Positions 55,120 through 63,067 of a DNA stretch of 64,000 nucleotides are shown piece by piece (within the stretch, counting starts at the first letter, position 1; each line of letters begins with the position of its first letter). The DNA lies in contig CABYCK010000002.1 in NCBI GenBank assembly GCA_902517535.1, positions 36,591 to 100,590 of the forward strand, given 5' to 3'. The stretch comes from an uncultured Pelagibacteraceae bacterium. GTDB lineage: Bacteria; Pseudomonadota; Alphaproteobacteria; Pelagibacterales; Pelagibacteraceae. Position numbers and translations under genes: made by a program. The notes under the pieces were generated by a model. It did not search any database and was not told the DNA's origin. It was given only the letters and a program-made list of their open reading frames with translations.

Positions 55120-56249
55120 TGAAAAAAAAAATAGCAATTATAGGTGCAGGCATAGCAGGACTTACACTTGCGAATTTTTTAAAAAAATTTACTAATTACG
55201 AATTTATGGTTTATGAAAAAGAGGAAAGCTTGTCTCTAGAAGAAGGTTACGGAATTCAACTAGCTGCCAATAGTATTAAAATTTTAAATGAAATAAACTT
55301 TGAGAAAATTAACAATGAGAAAATATTTAATCCAAAAAAACTAGATTTTTATAATATCAAAAATGAGAAAATATGTGATTTAGATTTATCTAAATTTAAT
55401 ACTAATGAGTCAAGATATACTACTTTACAAAGATCAATTTTAATAGAATTTTTAAAAGAAGATATCTATACCCAATATTTAAGATTTGGAAAAAAAATAA
55501 AAGAAGTTTCAGAGTTGAAAGACAAAATTTTGATAAAGTTTGATGATAATACTAATGATCTTGTAGATTTTGTCTTGGCAGCAGATGGAATTTTTTCCAA
55601 CACCAGATCCTTTTTCGAAAAGAAAAAAAATGAACCTAAATTTAAAAAGGCAATAGCTGTAAGGGTTATTTTGAATTCAAAATCTGATCTTAATATTAGT
55701 GATGAAAACATAAGTTTACTGCTGGGGAGCAACAATCATATTGTGCTTTATCCTATTAATAAAAAAAAAGAATTAAATTTGGTATGCATTATGAGATGCA
55801 AAAAATTTGATCCAGATAATACAAACCAATTAATCAAAGATTTGGTTTTAAAACAAAATCCTAAATTAAAAAATATTTTTGATAATGAGATAAAATCTTG
55901 GCCACTATATTTTACTCCAAAGATTCTTCCTTCATCTAATAAAAAAGTTTTTTATATTGGAGACGCTTTTAATGGATTTCTACCTACTTTGGCACAAGGC
56001 GCTGGGCAGTCGATAGAGAGTGCTTATGAGATATTTAATTTATTAAAGGAAACTAAATTAGACTCGTATACTTATTTTGAATTGAGATCGAAAAAAGCAA
56101 AAATTGTCAGAAGAAGATCAAATTTTAATTTTTTTACATTTCATTTTTCAAGTTCATTGATGCAAAATATTAGAAATATATTTTTAAAATTTTTAGTTAA
56201 ACGTAAAACTTTTATTGAGTTTTATTTGGGTAAAGTTTATAAAAGCTAA
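55119..56249 (+). CDS. FAD-dependent aromatic monooxygenase-like protein
   Basis: A 376-residue flavoprotein of the PHBH/UbiH fold. It has an N-terminal dinucleotide fold IAIIGAGIAGLTLANFL (5-21), the mid segment VLAADGIFSNTRSF (DG motif) and a C-terminal FYIGDAFNGFLPTLAQGAGQ (about 280) that binds the FAD ribityl. Substrate unknown: a ubiquinone hydroxylase or an aromatic hydroxylase are both possible. It follows mutY with a TAATG junction. Its stop (TAA) shares four bases (CTAA) with the convergent ccrM stop. Membrane anchor not seen. Confidence 0.8.
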   Translation: MKKKIAIIGAGIAGLTLANFLKKFTNYEFMVYEKEESLSLEEGYGIQLAANSIKILNEINFEKINNEKIFNPKKLDFYNIKNEKICDLDLSKFNTNESRYTTLQRSILIEFLKEDIYTQYLRFGKKIKEVSELKDKILIKFDDNTNDLVDFVLAADGIFSNTRSFFEKKKNEPKFKKAIAVRVILNSKSDLNISDENISLLLGSNNHIVLYPINKKKELNLVCIMRCKKFDPDNTNQLIKDLVLKQNPKLKNIFDNEIKSWPLYFTPKILPSSNKKVFYIGDAFNGFLPTLAQGAGQSIESAYEIFNLLKETKLDSYTYFELRSKKAKIVRRRSNFNFFTFHFSSSLMQNIRNIFLKFLVKRKTFIEFYLGKVYKS

Positions 56250-57319
56250 GCTTTTGTATCAGTAATAAATTTTTGTCTTAAACTATCAATAACTACTGTT
56301 GACCCATTGATATTGCAGTGCCAATAAGTCCAACCATTACAACTTTCTGCACCTATGATTTTAGCTGCAACTTTATGGATAGATCCCTCTGACTGCTTAC
56401 ATTTAATACTACCGTCAATCATAATTTTTGCGTTAATTCTTTTTTTTGGATCAAATAATGTAGTGCCTGGTTTTAATATTCCAAGTTCTACTAAAGAACC
56501 AAAAGGTATTCTTGGTTTAGACCTATTGTTTTGTAAAGTATCTAAATAATCGTCCTCTATTTTTTTAGTATTATTTATTCTATTTTGCGCTGCTTTAAAA
56601 TATTTAACATCCTTTTCAATTCCATAGAAATTTCTACCTAATTTTTTTGCTACAACAGCTGTTGTTCCAGTTCCTAAAAAGGGATCAAAGACATTATCGC
56701 CCTTATTAGTCGTAGCTAAAATAATCCGATGCAAAAGTGCCTCTGGTTTTTGTGTTGAATGAACTTTTTTTCCATTCTTTTTTAATCTTTCTTTCCCATT
56801 ACAAATTGGCAATATCCAATCAGATCTCATCTGCAAATCATCATTAAAGCACTTTAGCGATTGATAATTAAAAGTATATTTTGATTTTTTACTTTTTGAA
56901 GCCCAAATCAATGTTTCATGCGCATTAGTAAATCTTGTCCCTCTAAAATTTGGCATTGGATTGTTTTTTCTCCAAATGACGTCATTAAGAAGCCAATAGT
57001 TTAAATTTTGTAAGTGATAACCTAATCGGAAAATATTGTGATAAGAACCAATAACCCAAATGCTTCCATTGTCTTTTAGTATTCTTTTACACTCTTTTAA
57101 CCAAGACTCGCAAAATTTATCGTAGTCCTTGAAACTATTAAATTGATCCCATTTGTCGTTAACCCCATTAACCTTACTAGTATCAGGCCTGGTCAAAGTT
57201 TCACCAATTTGCATATTGTATGGGGGATCTGCAAAAACTAAATCGAAAGATTTGTTTGGAATTTTTTTTATTTCTTTAAGAGAATTTCCATTTACGATTT
57301 TGTTAATAATTTGTGACAT
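56246..57319 (-). CDS. ccrM: Cell-cycle-type DNA adenine methyltransferase CcrM (GANTC)
   Basis: Beta-class N6-adenine methyltransferase that methylates GANTC, a cell-cycle regulator in Alphaproteobacteria. About 357 residues: catalytic DPPY in VFADPPYNMQIGE (about 30), the SAM motif FDPFLGTGTTAVVA (about 210), and a C-terminal RAMA-type domain with HKVAAKIIGAESCNGWTYWH. No restriction partner lies nearby, which supports an orphan regulatory enzyme. ATG 57319 is preferred over TTG 57331. The leader carries two GANTC sites and a candidate terminator separates it from rnhB, so it likely has its own promoter. Confidence 0.93.
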   Translation of the reverse strand: MSQIINKIVNGNSLKEIKKIPNKSFDLVFADPPYNMQIGETLTRPDTSKVNGVNDKWDQFNSFKDYDKFCESWLKECKRILKDNGSIWVIGSYHNIFRLGYHLQNLNYWLLNDVIWRKNNPMPNFRGTRFTNAHETLIWASKSKKSKYTFNYQSLKCFNDDLQMRSDWILPICNGKERLKKNGKKVHSTQKPEALLHRIILATTNKGDNVFDPFLGTGTTAVVAKKLGRNFYGIEKDVKYFKAAQNRINNTKKIEDDYLDTLQNNRSKPRIPFGSLVELGILKPGTTLFDPKKRINAKIMIDGSIKCKQSEGSIHKVAAKIIGAESCNGWTYWHCNINGSTVVIDSLRQKFITDTKA

Positions 57320-57324
57320 CTGAA

Positions 57325-57345
57325 GATTCAACCTTAAATTGAATC
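57325..57345. promoter_or_regulatory. Two GANTC sites in the ccrM leader
   Basis: GATTC (57325-57329) and GAATC (57341-57345) lie 6-26 bases upstream of the ccrM start, in a 77-base gap between rnhB and ccrM. Both match the sequence CcrM methylates. In Caulobacter, GANTC sites in the ccrM leader are part of its autoregulation by methylation state. With base frequencies of this AT-rich DNA, one site per several hundred bases is expected, so a pair in 21 bases is notable. Confidence 0.6.
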
Positions 57346-57364
57346 TAGGGTCAAATCATTTTAG

Positions 57365-57390
57365 AAAAAAAAAGATCCTTCTAGTGGAAG
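57365..57390 (-). terminator. Candidate weak intrinsic terminator after rnhB
   Basis: Reading the reverse strand, a short stem CTTC (57387-57390) and GAAG (57378-57381) with a small loop is followed by GATC and nine T residues (57365-57373). The stem is only 4-5 bp, so strength is uncertain. It sits just after the rnhB stop and before the ccrM leader, one of very few T-run elements in the window. Confidence 0.4.
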
Positions 57391-57396
57391 AGTGTC

Positions 57397-57957
57397 TTAG
57401 CTGGACAACATCTTGTGTATGGGTTTAAACCCTTTTCGATGATGAGAAGTTATTCCAAATTTTTTTAAACCATACATATGATCCTTGGTGCCGTAGCCAA
57501 AATTTCTTTCCCAAGCATAATTATTAAACTCTTCAGATAATTTTATCATTAATTGATCTCTGAAAACTTTAGCTACAATTGAAGCAGCACTAATAGATTT
57601 AATTTTTTCATCTCCATTTACTATTGTTTTAAAATTTTTTAAACCCTTTGGTGCAAAATTTCCATCAATTAGAATTAATTCTGGCTTAATTGACAATTTA
57701 TCTATTGCTCTTTTCATTGAGAGCAAAGCCGCCTGTAAGATATTTAAATTTAATATTTCTTTAACTGAAGATATTCCCACAGCATAAGTTGAATTAAGTT
57801 TTATATGCTTTGCTATTTCAATTCTTTTCTTAAAAGAAATTTTTTTTGAGTCTTTTAATATTTCAAGATCTATCGACTCTTTCAAAATTACAGCTGCCGA
57901 GACTACTGGTCCTGCTAAACATCCTCTACCAACTTCATCAACACCTGCAGTTATCAT
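57397..57957 (-). CDS. rnhB: Ribonuclease HII
   Basis: Removes ribonucleotides from DNA and RNA primers. The 186-residue protein starts AGVDEVGRGCLAGPVVSAAV, which carries the catalytic Asp-Glu pair, followed by LILIDGNFAPKG, and SISAASIVAKVFRDQLM with the last acidic residues. The C-terminus ends in HHRKGFKPIHKMLSS. 10 bases downstream of the glycosylase gene on the same strand. Together with ccrM, mutY and UDG this forms a DNA-maintenance neighbourhood. Confidence 0.95.
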   Translation of the reverse strand: MITAGVDEVGRGCLAGPVVSAAVILKESIDLEILKDSKKISFKKRIEIAKHIKLNSTYAVGISSVKEILNLNILQAALLSMKRAIDKLSIKPELILIDGNFAPKGLKNFKTIVNGDEKIKSISAASIVAKVFRDQLMIKLSEEFNNYAWERNFGYGTKDHMYGLKKFGITSHHRKGFKPIHKMLSS

Positions 57958-57967
57958 AAATTTTAAT

Positions 57968-58675
57968 TTATATGTTAAGTTTAGTTTTTTTATCTCTAAT
58001 CATTTTTAGATCTATCCAAGTCATTTTTTTTTGCGCTGGCTGTCTCATCAAAAAAGCAGGATGAAAAGTTATAATTACAGAAGTCTTACATTTTCCAAAT
58101 TCTCTATCAATCCATTTTCCTCTAGCTTTTGAAATAACAATTTCATTATCTATTAAAGCATTCATTGACGTATTACCTAATAGAACTAAAATTTTAGGAT
58201 TAATTATTTCAATGTGTTTTTTAAGATAAGGGAGATATCTATTAATTTCTTCACCAGTAGGTTTTCTATTTTCTGGAGGTCTATAGTTCACTACATTTGT
58301 AATATAAACATTTTCACGATTTAAGTTTATTGAAGCCAACATTTTATCCAATAAAATTCCGGCTCGGCCTACAAAAGGGATGCCTTCTTGATCCTCATTA
58401 GCACCAGGCCCTTCACCTATGAACATTATTTTCGCTTCAGGGTTGCCGTCAGCAAAAACAATATTTTTAGCGTTTTTTTTTAACTCACAATTTTTGATAT
58501 TAGCAATCATTTTCTTAAGATTATCTAAATTTTTGGCTTTATTTCCTGATATTTGATTGAAGTTATTTTTATACCTATTTATTGATTGATTATTATAAAT
58601 TAAATTATAATTGATCAGTTTATAATACTTAATTAATTTAATTGATTTATTACTTATGTTTTTTTTTGAAGGCAT
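57968..58675 (-). CDS. Uracil-DNA glycosylase superfamily protein (family 4/5-like, cluster cysteines missing)
   Basis: A 235-residue protein with the UDG superfamily core: MFIGEGPGANEDQEGIPFVG (motif A, with GE.PG and ED), TNVVNYRPPENRKPT, and ITFHPAFLMRQP (motif B, HPA..LR). In family 4 enzymes four cysteines hold a 4Fe-4S cluster; only two Cys are visible here (in NCELKK and GKCKTS), so the cluster is unlikely. This cysteine-poor variant is also found in other Alphaproteobacteria. Its start codon is separated by only 2 bases from the start of the divergent TPR gene. Confidence 0.85.
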   Translation of the reverse strand: MPSKKNISNKSIKLIKYYKLINYNLIYNNQSINRYKNNFNQISGNKAKNLDNLKKMIANIKNCELKKNAKNIVFADGNPEAKIMFIGEGPGANEDQEGIPFVGRAGILLDKMLASINLNRENVYITNVVNYRPPENRKPTGEEINRYLPYLKKHIEIINPKILVLLGNTSMNALIDNEIVISKARGKWIDREFGKCKTSVIITFHPAFLMRQPAQKKMTWIDLKMIRDKKTKLNI

Positions 58676-58677
58676 TT

Positions 58678-60378
58678 ATGAAAATTATACAATTTAAGAC
58701 TAACTTTACATTACTACTTTTTTTTGTCACTGTTTTTTTTTCCACAGCGCAAGCAAAAAATTTAGAAAAATTCGACGATGGTGAAAATATTTCTAATTAT
58801 TTTTCTGGCTTATTGCAATTGAGTGAAAATAATTATGATTTATCCTACAAAAACTTTAAAAAATTAGAAGGGTTAGAGGACGAATATCCAAAATATTCAA
58901 AAAAATTTATTTATTCATTAATAAATTTAGGAAGATTTAATGAAGCTTTTAAATATTCAAAAAAACTTGAAAAAAAAGGGATGAACAGTTTTGAAAGTGA
59001 TTTAATAATAGGGATCTACTATCTTAAAAAAAAAAATTATAGTTTGTCAGAAAAGTATTTCGCTAAATTAAATAAAAAAGAAAATTCTTTTGTTTTAACT
59101 TCCTTTATTTCTGAGTCATTATTAAATTGGTCCAGCTTTAAGCGACTAAATCTTATTTCAGCGACAAATAAAATTGACATAGTAGAAGATAAATTTTCTA
59201 ATCTTAAAAAAATTCAGAGTGCCTTTCTTCATTGTTTTTATCAAAGCAATCAAACAGATGTTTATTTTAAAAAACTTATCGATGATAAAAAAACAGATTT
59301 CTCTAGATATAATTATTTTTATGCAATTTATTTGACTAATTCTATAAGAATAGAAGAGGCTAAAAAGATTATAGACTATTCTCTCGAAAAGCATCCAAGA
59401 AATATACTGTTAAAACAGTTTAAGATTGATTTACAGAATAAGAAATTTTTGCAAACTTTGAATTTCGATTGCAAAAATGTATCTCACGTAATAGCTGAAA
59501 TTTTATATATTTCTGCTAACGCTTTATCATCCCAATCATTTTACTCAATATCAAATTTTTATTTAAATCTTGCAAAATATTTAAATCCAGAATTTATAGC
59601 TTTTGAAACATTGTTAGCTGAAAATTTTTTTAGAATTGAAAATTACAATAAAGCAAAAAGAGTATATGATAAAATTAAGAAAGTTGGCCCAGCTTACTAT
59701 TGGTATTCAACTAAACAAAAAGCAAAAATTCTTAAAAAATTAAATGAAAATGATAAAGCAGTTGAATTAATGATGGAAAATTTTGAAAAATTAAAAGACA
59801 AAAGTATTTATGAAAAATTTGATTACGCAGAATTTTTAAAGAATAATAAAAAATATGAAAAATCAGTAGGATACTATTCTGAAGTTTTGAAATCAGTTAA
59901 TATAAATCATCCCATCTATGCGGAAGCTACCGACGGAAGGGGAGTTGCATTTGAAAGGTTAGGAAAATGGGCAGAGGCAGAAAAGGATTTAAAAGAATCT
60001 CTCAGAGCCGACCCTAATCAGGCTTATGTAATTAATTATTTAGCTTATTCTTGGATTGAAAAAGGCATAAATATAGAAAAATCTTTAGGAATGTTAAAAA
60101 AAGCAAATGAATTAAAATCTGACGATCCTTATATCATCGATTCTTTAGGTTGGGCTTTGTATAAATTAAAAAAATATCAAGAGGCAAAAAAGTATTTACA
60201 AATGGCCGTTCAATTATTGCCAGCAGACCCAGTTATCAATGATCACTTCGGAGATGTTTTGTGGATGAATAATAAAAAATTACAAGCCAGATATTATTGG
60301 AATTATGTCTTAAAACTTGATGAGACCGAAGATGAATTAAAAGATAGTATTATAATTAAACTATCATCAGGCATATAA
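58678..60378 (+). CDS. Secreted TPR-repeat protein
   Basis: A 566-residue exported protein. The signal peptide (about 9-26) ends at TAQAK. The rest is helical with tetratricopeptide repeats, most clearly in the last 170 residues: GVAFERLGKWAEAEKDLKESL, NYLAYSWIEKGINIEKSLGML, YIIDSLGWALYKLKKYQEAK and VINDHFGDVLWMNNKKLQA. Such TPR proteins are common in the envelope of Alphaproteobacteria; partner unknown. ATG 58678 is chosen; the frame is open to 58642, but that would run into the divergent UDG gene. It is followed by ispE after 1 base. Confidence 0.88.
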   Translation: MKIIQFKTNFTLLLFFVTVFFSTAQAKNLEKFDDGENISNYFSGLLQLSENNYDLSYKNFKKLEGLEDEYPKYSKKFIYSLINLGRFNEAFKYSKKLEKKGMNSFESDLIIGIYYLKKKNYSLSEKYFAKLNKKENSFVLTSFISESLLNWSSFKRLNLISATNKIDIVEDKFSNLKKIQSAFLHCFYQSNQTDVYFKKLIDDKKTDFSRYNYFYAIYLTNSIRIEEAKKIIDYSLEKHPRNILLKQFKIDLQNKKFLQTLNFDCKNVSHVIAEILYISANALSSQSFYSISNFYLNLAKYLNPEFIAFETLLAENFFRIENYNKAKRVYDKIKKVGPAYYWYSTKQKAKILKKLNENDKAVELMMENFEKLKDKSIYEKFDYAEFLKNNKKYEKSVGYYSEVLKSVNINHPIYAEATDGRGVAFERLGKWAEAEKDLKESLRADPNQAYVINYLAYSWIEKGINIEKSLGMLKKANELKSDDPYIIDSLGWALYKLKKYQEAKKYLQMAVQLLPADPVINDHFGDVLWMNNKKLQARYYWNYVLKLDETEDELKDSIIIKLSSGI

Positions 60379-60379
60379 A

Positions 60380-61219
60380 ATGCTTCTTAAATCTTTTTCA
60401 AAAATTAATTTAACATTAAATGTTACGAAAAAACAAAAAAATGGCTTACATGATATTCAATCTTATTATTGTTTAATTGATTTACATGACAAAATAAGAA
60501 TATCAATTAATAATAAAAAAAAAGACAATATAAAATTTAAAGGCAGATTTTCTAGATTTATTGACAAAAAAAAAAATTCAGTCAACAAAACTTTAAATAT
60601 TTTGAGAAAGAAAAAATTAATTTCAAAATATTATTCAATCGTTATAAAAAAAGAAATACCAGTGTTTGCTGGATTAGGGGGTGGCACAAGTAATGCTGCA
60701 TTTATAGCCAAGTATTTATTAGAAAATAAAGATTTCAGTAAAAGCGTTATCAAAACGCTTGAACATCAAATTGGATCTGATTTTAGATTATTTTTTTACA
60801 ATCAAGGCTATGTGAGCAATTTGAAGACAATTATAAACATAGAAAAAAAACATAAGTTATATTTTTTATTAGTTTTCCCACGGATTAAATGTTCCACAAG
60901 GCTAATTTATTCAAAAATTAATAAATATTCAAAAAAATCTAACTACCAACTGCAAAAAACCAAAAATAAAACAAAATTTTTAAATTTAATCAAAAACAAA
61001 AAAAACGATTTACAATCTGTCGTAGAAAAAAAACACCCAATTATTAAAAAGATTATAAGAGAAATTGAACAAAAGAAAGGATGTCACTTTTCAAGAATGA
61101 CTGGCTCTGGGTCAGTTTGTTACGCAGTGTTTTCAAGTGAAAAAACAGCAAAAACAACATTAAAGAATGTAAAACGAAAATTTCCATATTTATGGTTATC
61201 TTTTGCAAAAACTGTTTAA
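60380..61219 (+). CDS. ispE: 4-diphosphocytidyl-2-C-methyl-D-erythritol kinase
   Basis: GHMP kinase of the MEP isoprenoid route. The 279-residue protein has the substrate segment FSKINLTLNVTKK at its start, the ATP-binding loop PVFAGLGGGTSNAAFIA (about 94-110), a QIGSDFRLFF segment in the place of the usual LGADVPFF with the catalytic Asp, and RMTGSGSVCYAVFSS near the end. It is very rich in Lys/Asn. ispH in the same pathway is at 43.0-44.0 kb, feeding the carotenoid genes. The tRNA-Gln follows after 35 bases. Confidence 0.92.
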   Translation: MLLKSFSKINLTLNVTKKQKNGLHDIQSYYCLIDLHDKIRISINNKKKDNIKFKGRFSRFIDKKKNSVNKTLNILRKKKLISKYYSIVIKKEIPVFAGLGGGTSNAAFIAKYLLENKDFSKSVIKTLEHQIGSDFRLFFYNQGYVSNLKTIINIEKKHKLYFLLVFPRIKCSTRLIYSKINKYSKKSNYQLQKTKNKTKFLNLIKNKKNDLQSVVEKKHPIIKKIIREIEQKKGCHFSRMTGSGSVCYAVFSSEKTAKTTLKNVKRKFPYLWLSFAKTV

Positions 61220-61254
61220 TTTTTCAGATTTATGATATATCAAAATCAAAACAC

Positions 61255-61328
61255 TGGGGCATAGCCAAGCGGTAAGGCAGCGGTTTTTGATACCGCCATC
61301 CTAGGTTCGAATCCTAGTGCCCCAGCCA
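61255..61328 (+). tRNA. tRNA-Gln (TTG), CCA encoded
   Basis: Full cloverleaf: acceptor TGGGGCA/TGCCCCA, D arm GCC...GGC, anticodon stem GCGGT/ACCGC with loop TTTTGAT (anticodon TTG), T-stem TAGGT/ATCCTA region, discriminator G73 and encoded CCA (61326-61328). U1-A72 is typical for tRNA-Gln. The CCA ends 6 bases before the start codon of the CCA-adding enzyme. No clear terminator follows. A TATGAT at 61231-61236 may be its -10 box. Confidence 0.97.
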
Positions 61329-61334
61329 GCATTT

Positions 61335-62588
61335 ATGTTGAATTTAAATCTTATTAAAAAAGTAAAAAATATATTCTTTCCTTTTTACAGAAATAGCGAC
61401 TTGAAACTACTTTTTAAAATTTTACAAAAAGATCTCTATGATAAACGAGTAATAATGTTTGTAGGTGGGTGTGTAAGAAAATATTTAACAAAGGAGGAAA
61501 TAGATGACATAGATGTTGCCACTTCACTAACTACTACACAAATAAAAGAGAAATTAAGAGATACGAAATTTAAGATTCATGACAGTGGAACAAAACACGG
61601 AACTGTGACAATTATTTCTGAAAAATTAAAAATAGAAATAACGACTTTGAGAAAAGATATTAGAACTTACGGTAGACATGCCGAAGTAGAATATATCAAT
61701 GATTGGCAAATAGACTCTGAGAGAAGAGATTTTACAATCAATGCTATATATTTGGATATAAACGGCAAAATTTTTGACCCACAAAATGGTTATGCTGACC
61801 TTAAAGATAAAACTTTAAAATTTATTGGAGATCCACAAAAAAGAATTTCAGAGGATTATTTAAGAATTATTCGATTTTTAAGATTTGCTTTAGATTATAA
61901 AATTAAAGATGATCAGAAAACTTTTGAAGCAATTAAATTAAATTTAGACGGAATTAAAAAGATTTCTAAGGAGAGAATATTAAGTGAATTATTTAAAATT
62001 TTAAAATCAAAAAAATTTATCTATATTAATCAAAACAAAGAATTAAGTGAAATATTTTTATTAATTTTTCCAGAGTTTAAGTACTTAGAAAGATTAAATA
62101 AATTAATCAAAATTAAGAATCTAGAAAATTTTTCTACATTGCTTTTGTTAGCAATATTATTAATTGACGAAAGTAACAACCATGAGTACTTTGCTCACAA
62201 GTATAATGTGAGCAACGAATTAAATGAGTCATTAAATTTACTAGCAAAAAATTTTTTACATTTAATTGAAAAAAGAAATTTTTTCGCAAAAGATTTGAAA
62301 AAAAATATTTATTTATATGGAAAAAATCACTTAGAATTATTAAATATTCTAAATTTTTCTATCACTAAGTCTTTTAAAATTGATCAATTTTTAAATATTA
62401 TGAAAGATATTGAAAAAACAAATGTACCTGTTTTTCCTTATGATGGAAACTTTCTAAAAAAACAAGGATTTAAAGAGGGAGTTATTTTAGGAAAAGTGCT
62501 AAAAAAAATAGAATTAGAATGGATAAAAAATAATTTTAATATATCAGAGGAAAAAATTCTAAAAATTATTAAAGAGCACATTAATTAA
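61335..62588 (+). CDS. cca: CCA tRNA nucleotidyltransferase / poly(A) polymerase family
   Basis: Class II nucleotidyltransferase, about 417 residues. It has GGCVRKYL (the GGxVR motif; the common Asp after Arg is Lys here), the catalytic DID in EEIDDIDVATS, RRDFTINAIYLD and DPQNGYADLKDKTLKFIGDP, followed by EDYLRIIRFLRFAL. This order fits the alphaproteobacterial CCA-adding enzyme. Start ATG 61335 (MLNLNLIKK); the longer frame would lie in the tRNA. The gene sits 6 bases after tRNA-Gln. Since that tRNA already encodes CCA, the enzyme would act in repair. Stop shares TTAA with greA. Confidence 0.9.
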   Translation: MLNLNLIKKVKNIFFPFYRNSDLKLLFKILQKDLYDKRVIMFVGGCVRKYLTKEEIDDIDVATSLTTTQIKEKLRDTKFKIHDSGTKHGTVTIISEKLKIEITTLRKDIRTYGRHAEVEYINDWQIDSERRDFTINAIYLDINGKIFDPQNGYADLKDKTLKFIGDPQKRISEDYLRIIRFLRFALDYKIKDDQKTFEAIKLNLDGIKKISKERILSELFKILKSKKFIYINQNKELSEIFLLIFPEFKYLERLNKLIKIKNLENFSTLLLLAILLIDESNNHEYFAHKYNVSNELNESLNLLAKNFLHLIEKRNFFAKDLKKNIYLYGKNHLELLNILNFSITKSFKIDQFLNIMKDIEKTNVPVFPYDGNFLKKQGFKEGVILGKVLKKIELEWIKNNFNISEEKILKIIKEHIN

Positions 62589-63061
62589 ATATACTCTACT
62601 TTTAATATTTCAAAATTCCTTTCGCCTGAGGGAGTAGCAACACTTATCAAATCTCCCTTATTTTTCCCTATCAAAGCTTTTCCGATTGGACTTTTAAAAA
62701 ATATCAAATTTTTTTTGATATCAGCTTCATCTTGACCTACAAGTTTATAAGAAATATTTTTTTTTTCGTCTAAATCTTGAACTTTCACAGTGGACCCAAA
62801 TATAACTTTTCCCTCATTTTCAATTTTAGTAACGTCAATCACATTTGCTCTAGCGATTAAATCATTTATAGCTATTACTCTACTTTCTAAAAGTGACTGC
62901 TGTTCTTTAGCTGCATGATATTCTGCATTTTCTTTTAAATCTCCATGGGATCTTGCTTCGGCTATTGCTGCCACAATTTTAGGCCTTTGAACATTCTTTA
63001 GATCCTCCAATTCAGATTTCAAATTTTTTAAACCACTAACTGTAATTGGCTCTTTATCCAT
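62585..63061 (-). CDS. greA: Transcription elongation factor GreA
   Basis: Rescues stalled RNA polymerase by stimulating transcript cleavage. The 158-residue protein has an N-terminal coiled coil, with the acidic tip in EARSHGDLKENAEYHAAKEQQ (about 35-55), and a C-terminal FKBP-like domain with SPIGKALIGKNKGDLI and TPSGERNFEILKVEYI. Normal length. It is 6 bases downstream of hemF and shares its stop bases (TTAA) with convergent cca. Confidence 0.96.
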   Translation of the reverse strand: MDKEPITVSGLKNLKSELEDLKNVQRPKIVAAIAEARSHGDLKENAEYHAAKEQQSLLESRVIAINDLIARANVIDVTKIENEGKVIFGSTVKVQDLDEKKNISYKLVGQDEADIKKNLIFFKSPIGKALIGKNKGDLISVATPSGERNFEILKVEYI

Positions 63062-63067
63062 TTATTT

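Noticed and set aside
56246-57319. CcrM as part of a restriction-modification system
   Set aside because: No restriction endonuclease or specificity gene is adjacent, and the RAMA C-terminal domain fits the orphan cell-cycle type.
61317-61334. cca reading frame extending into tRNA-Gln
   Set aside because: It translates the tRNA 3' end; ATG 61335 is the natural start.
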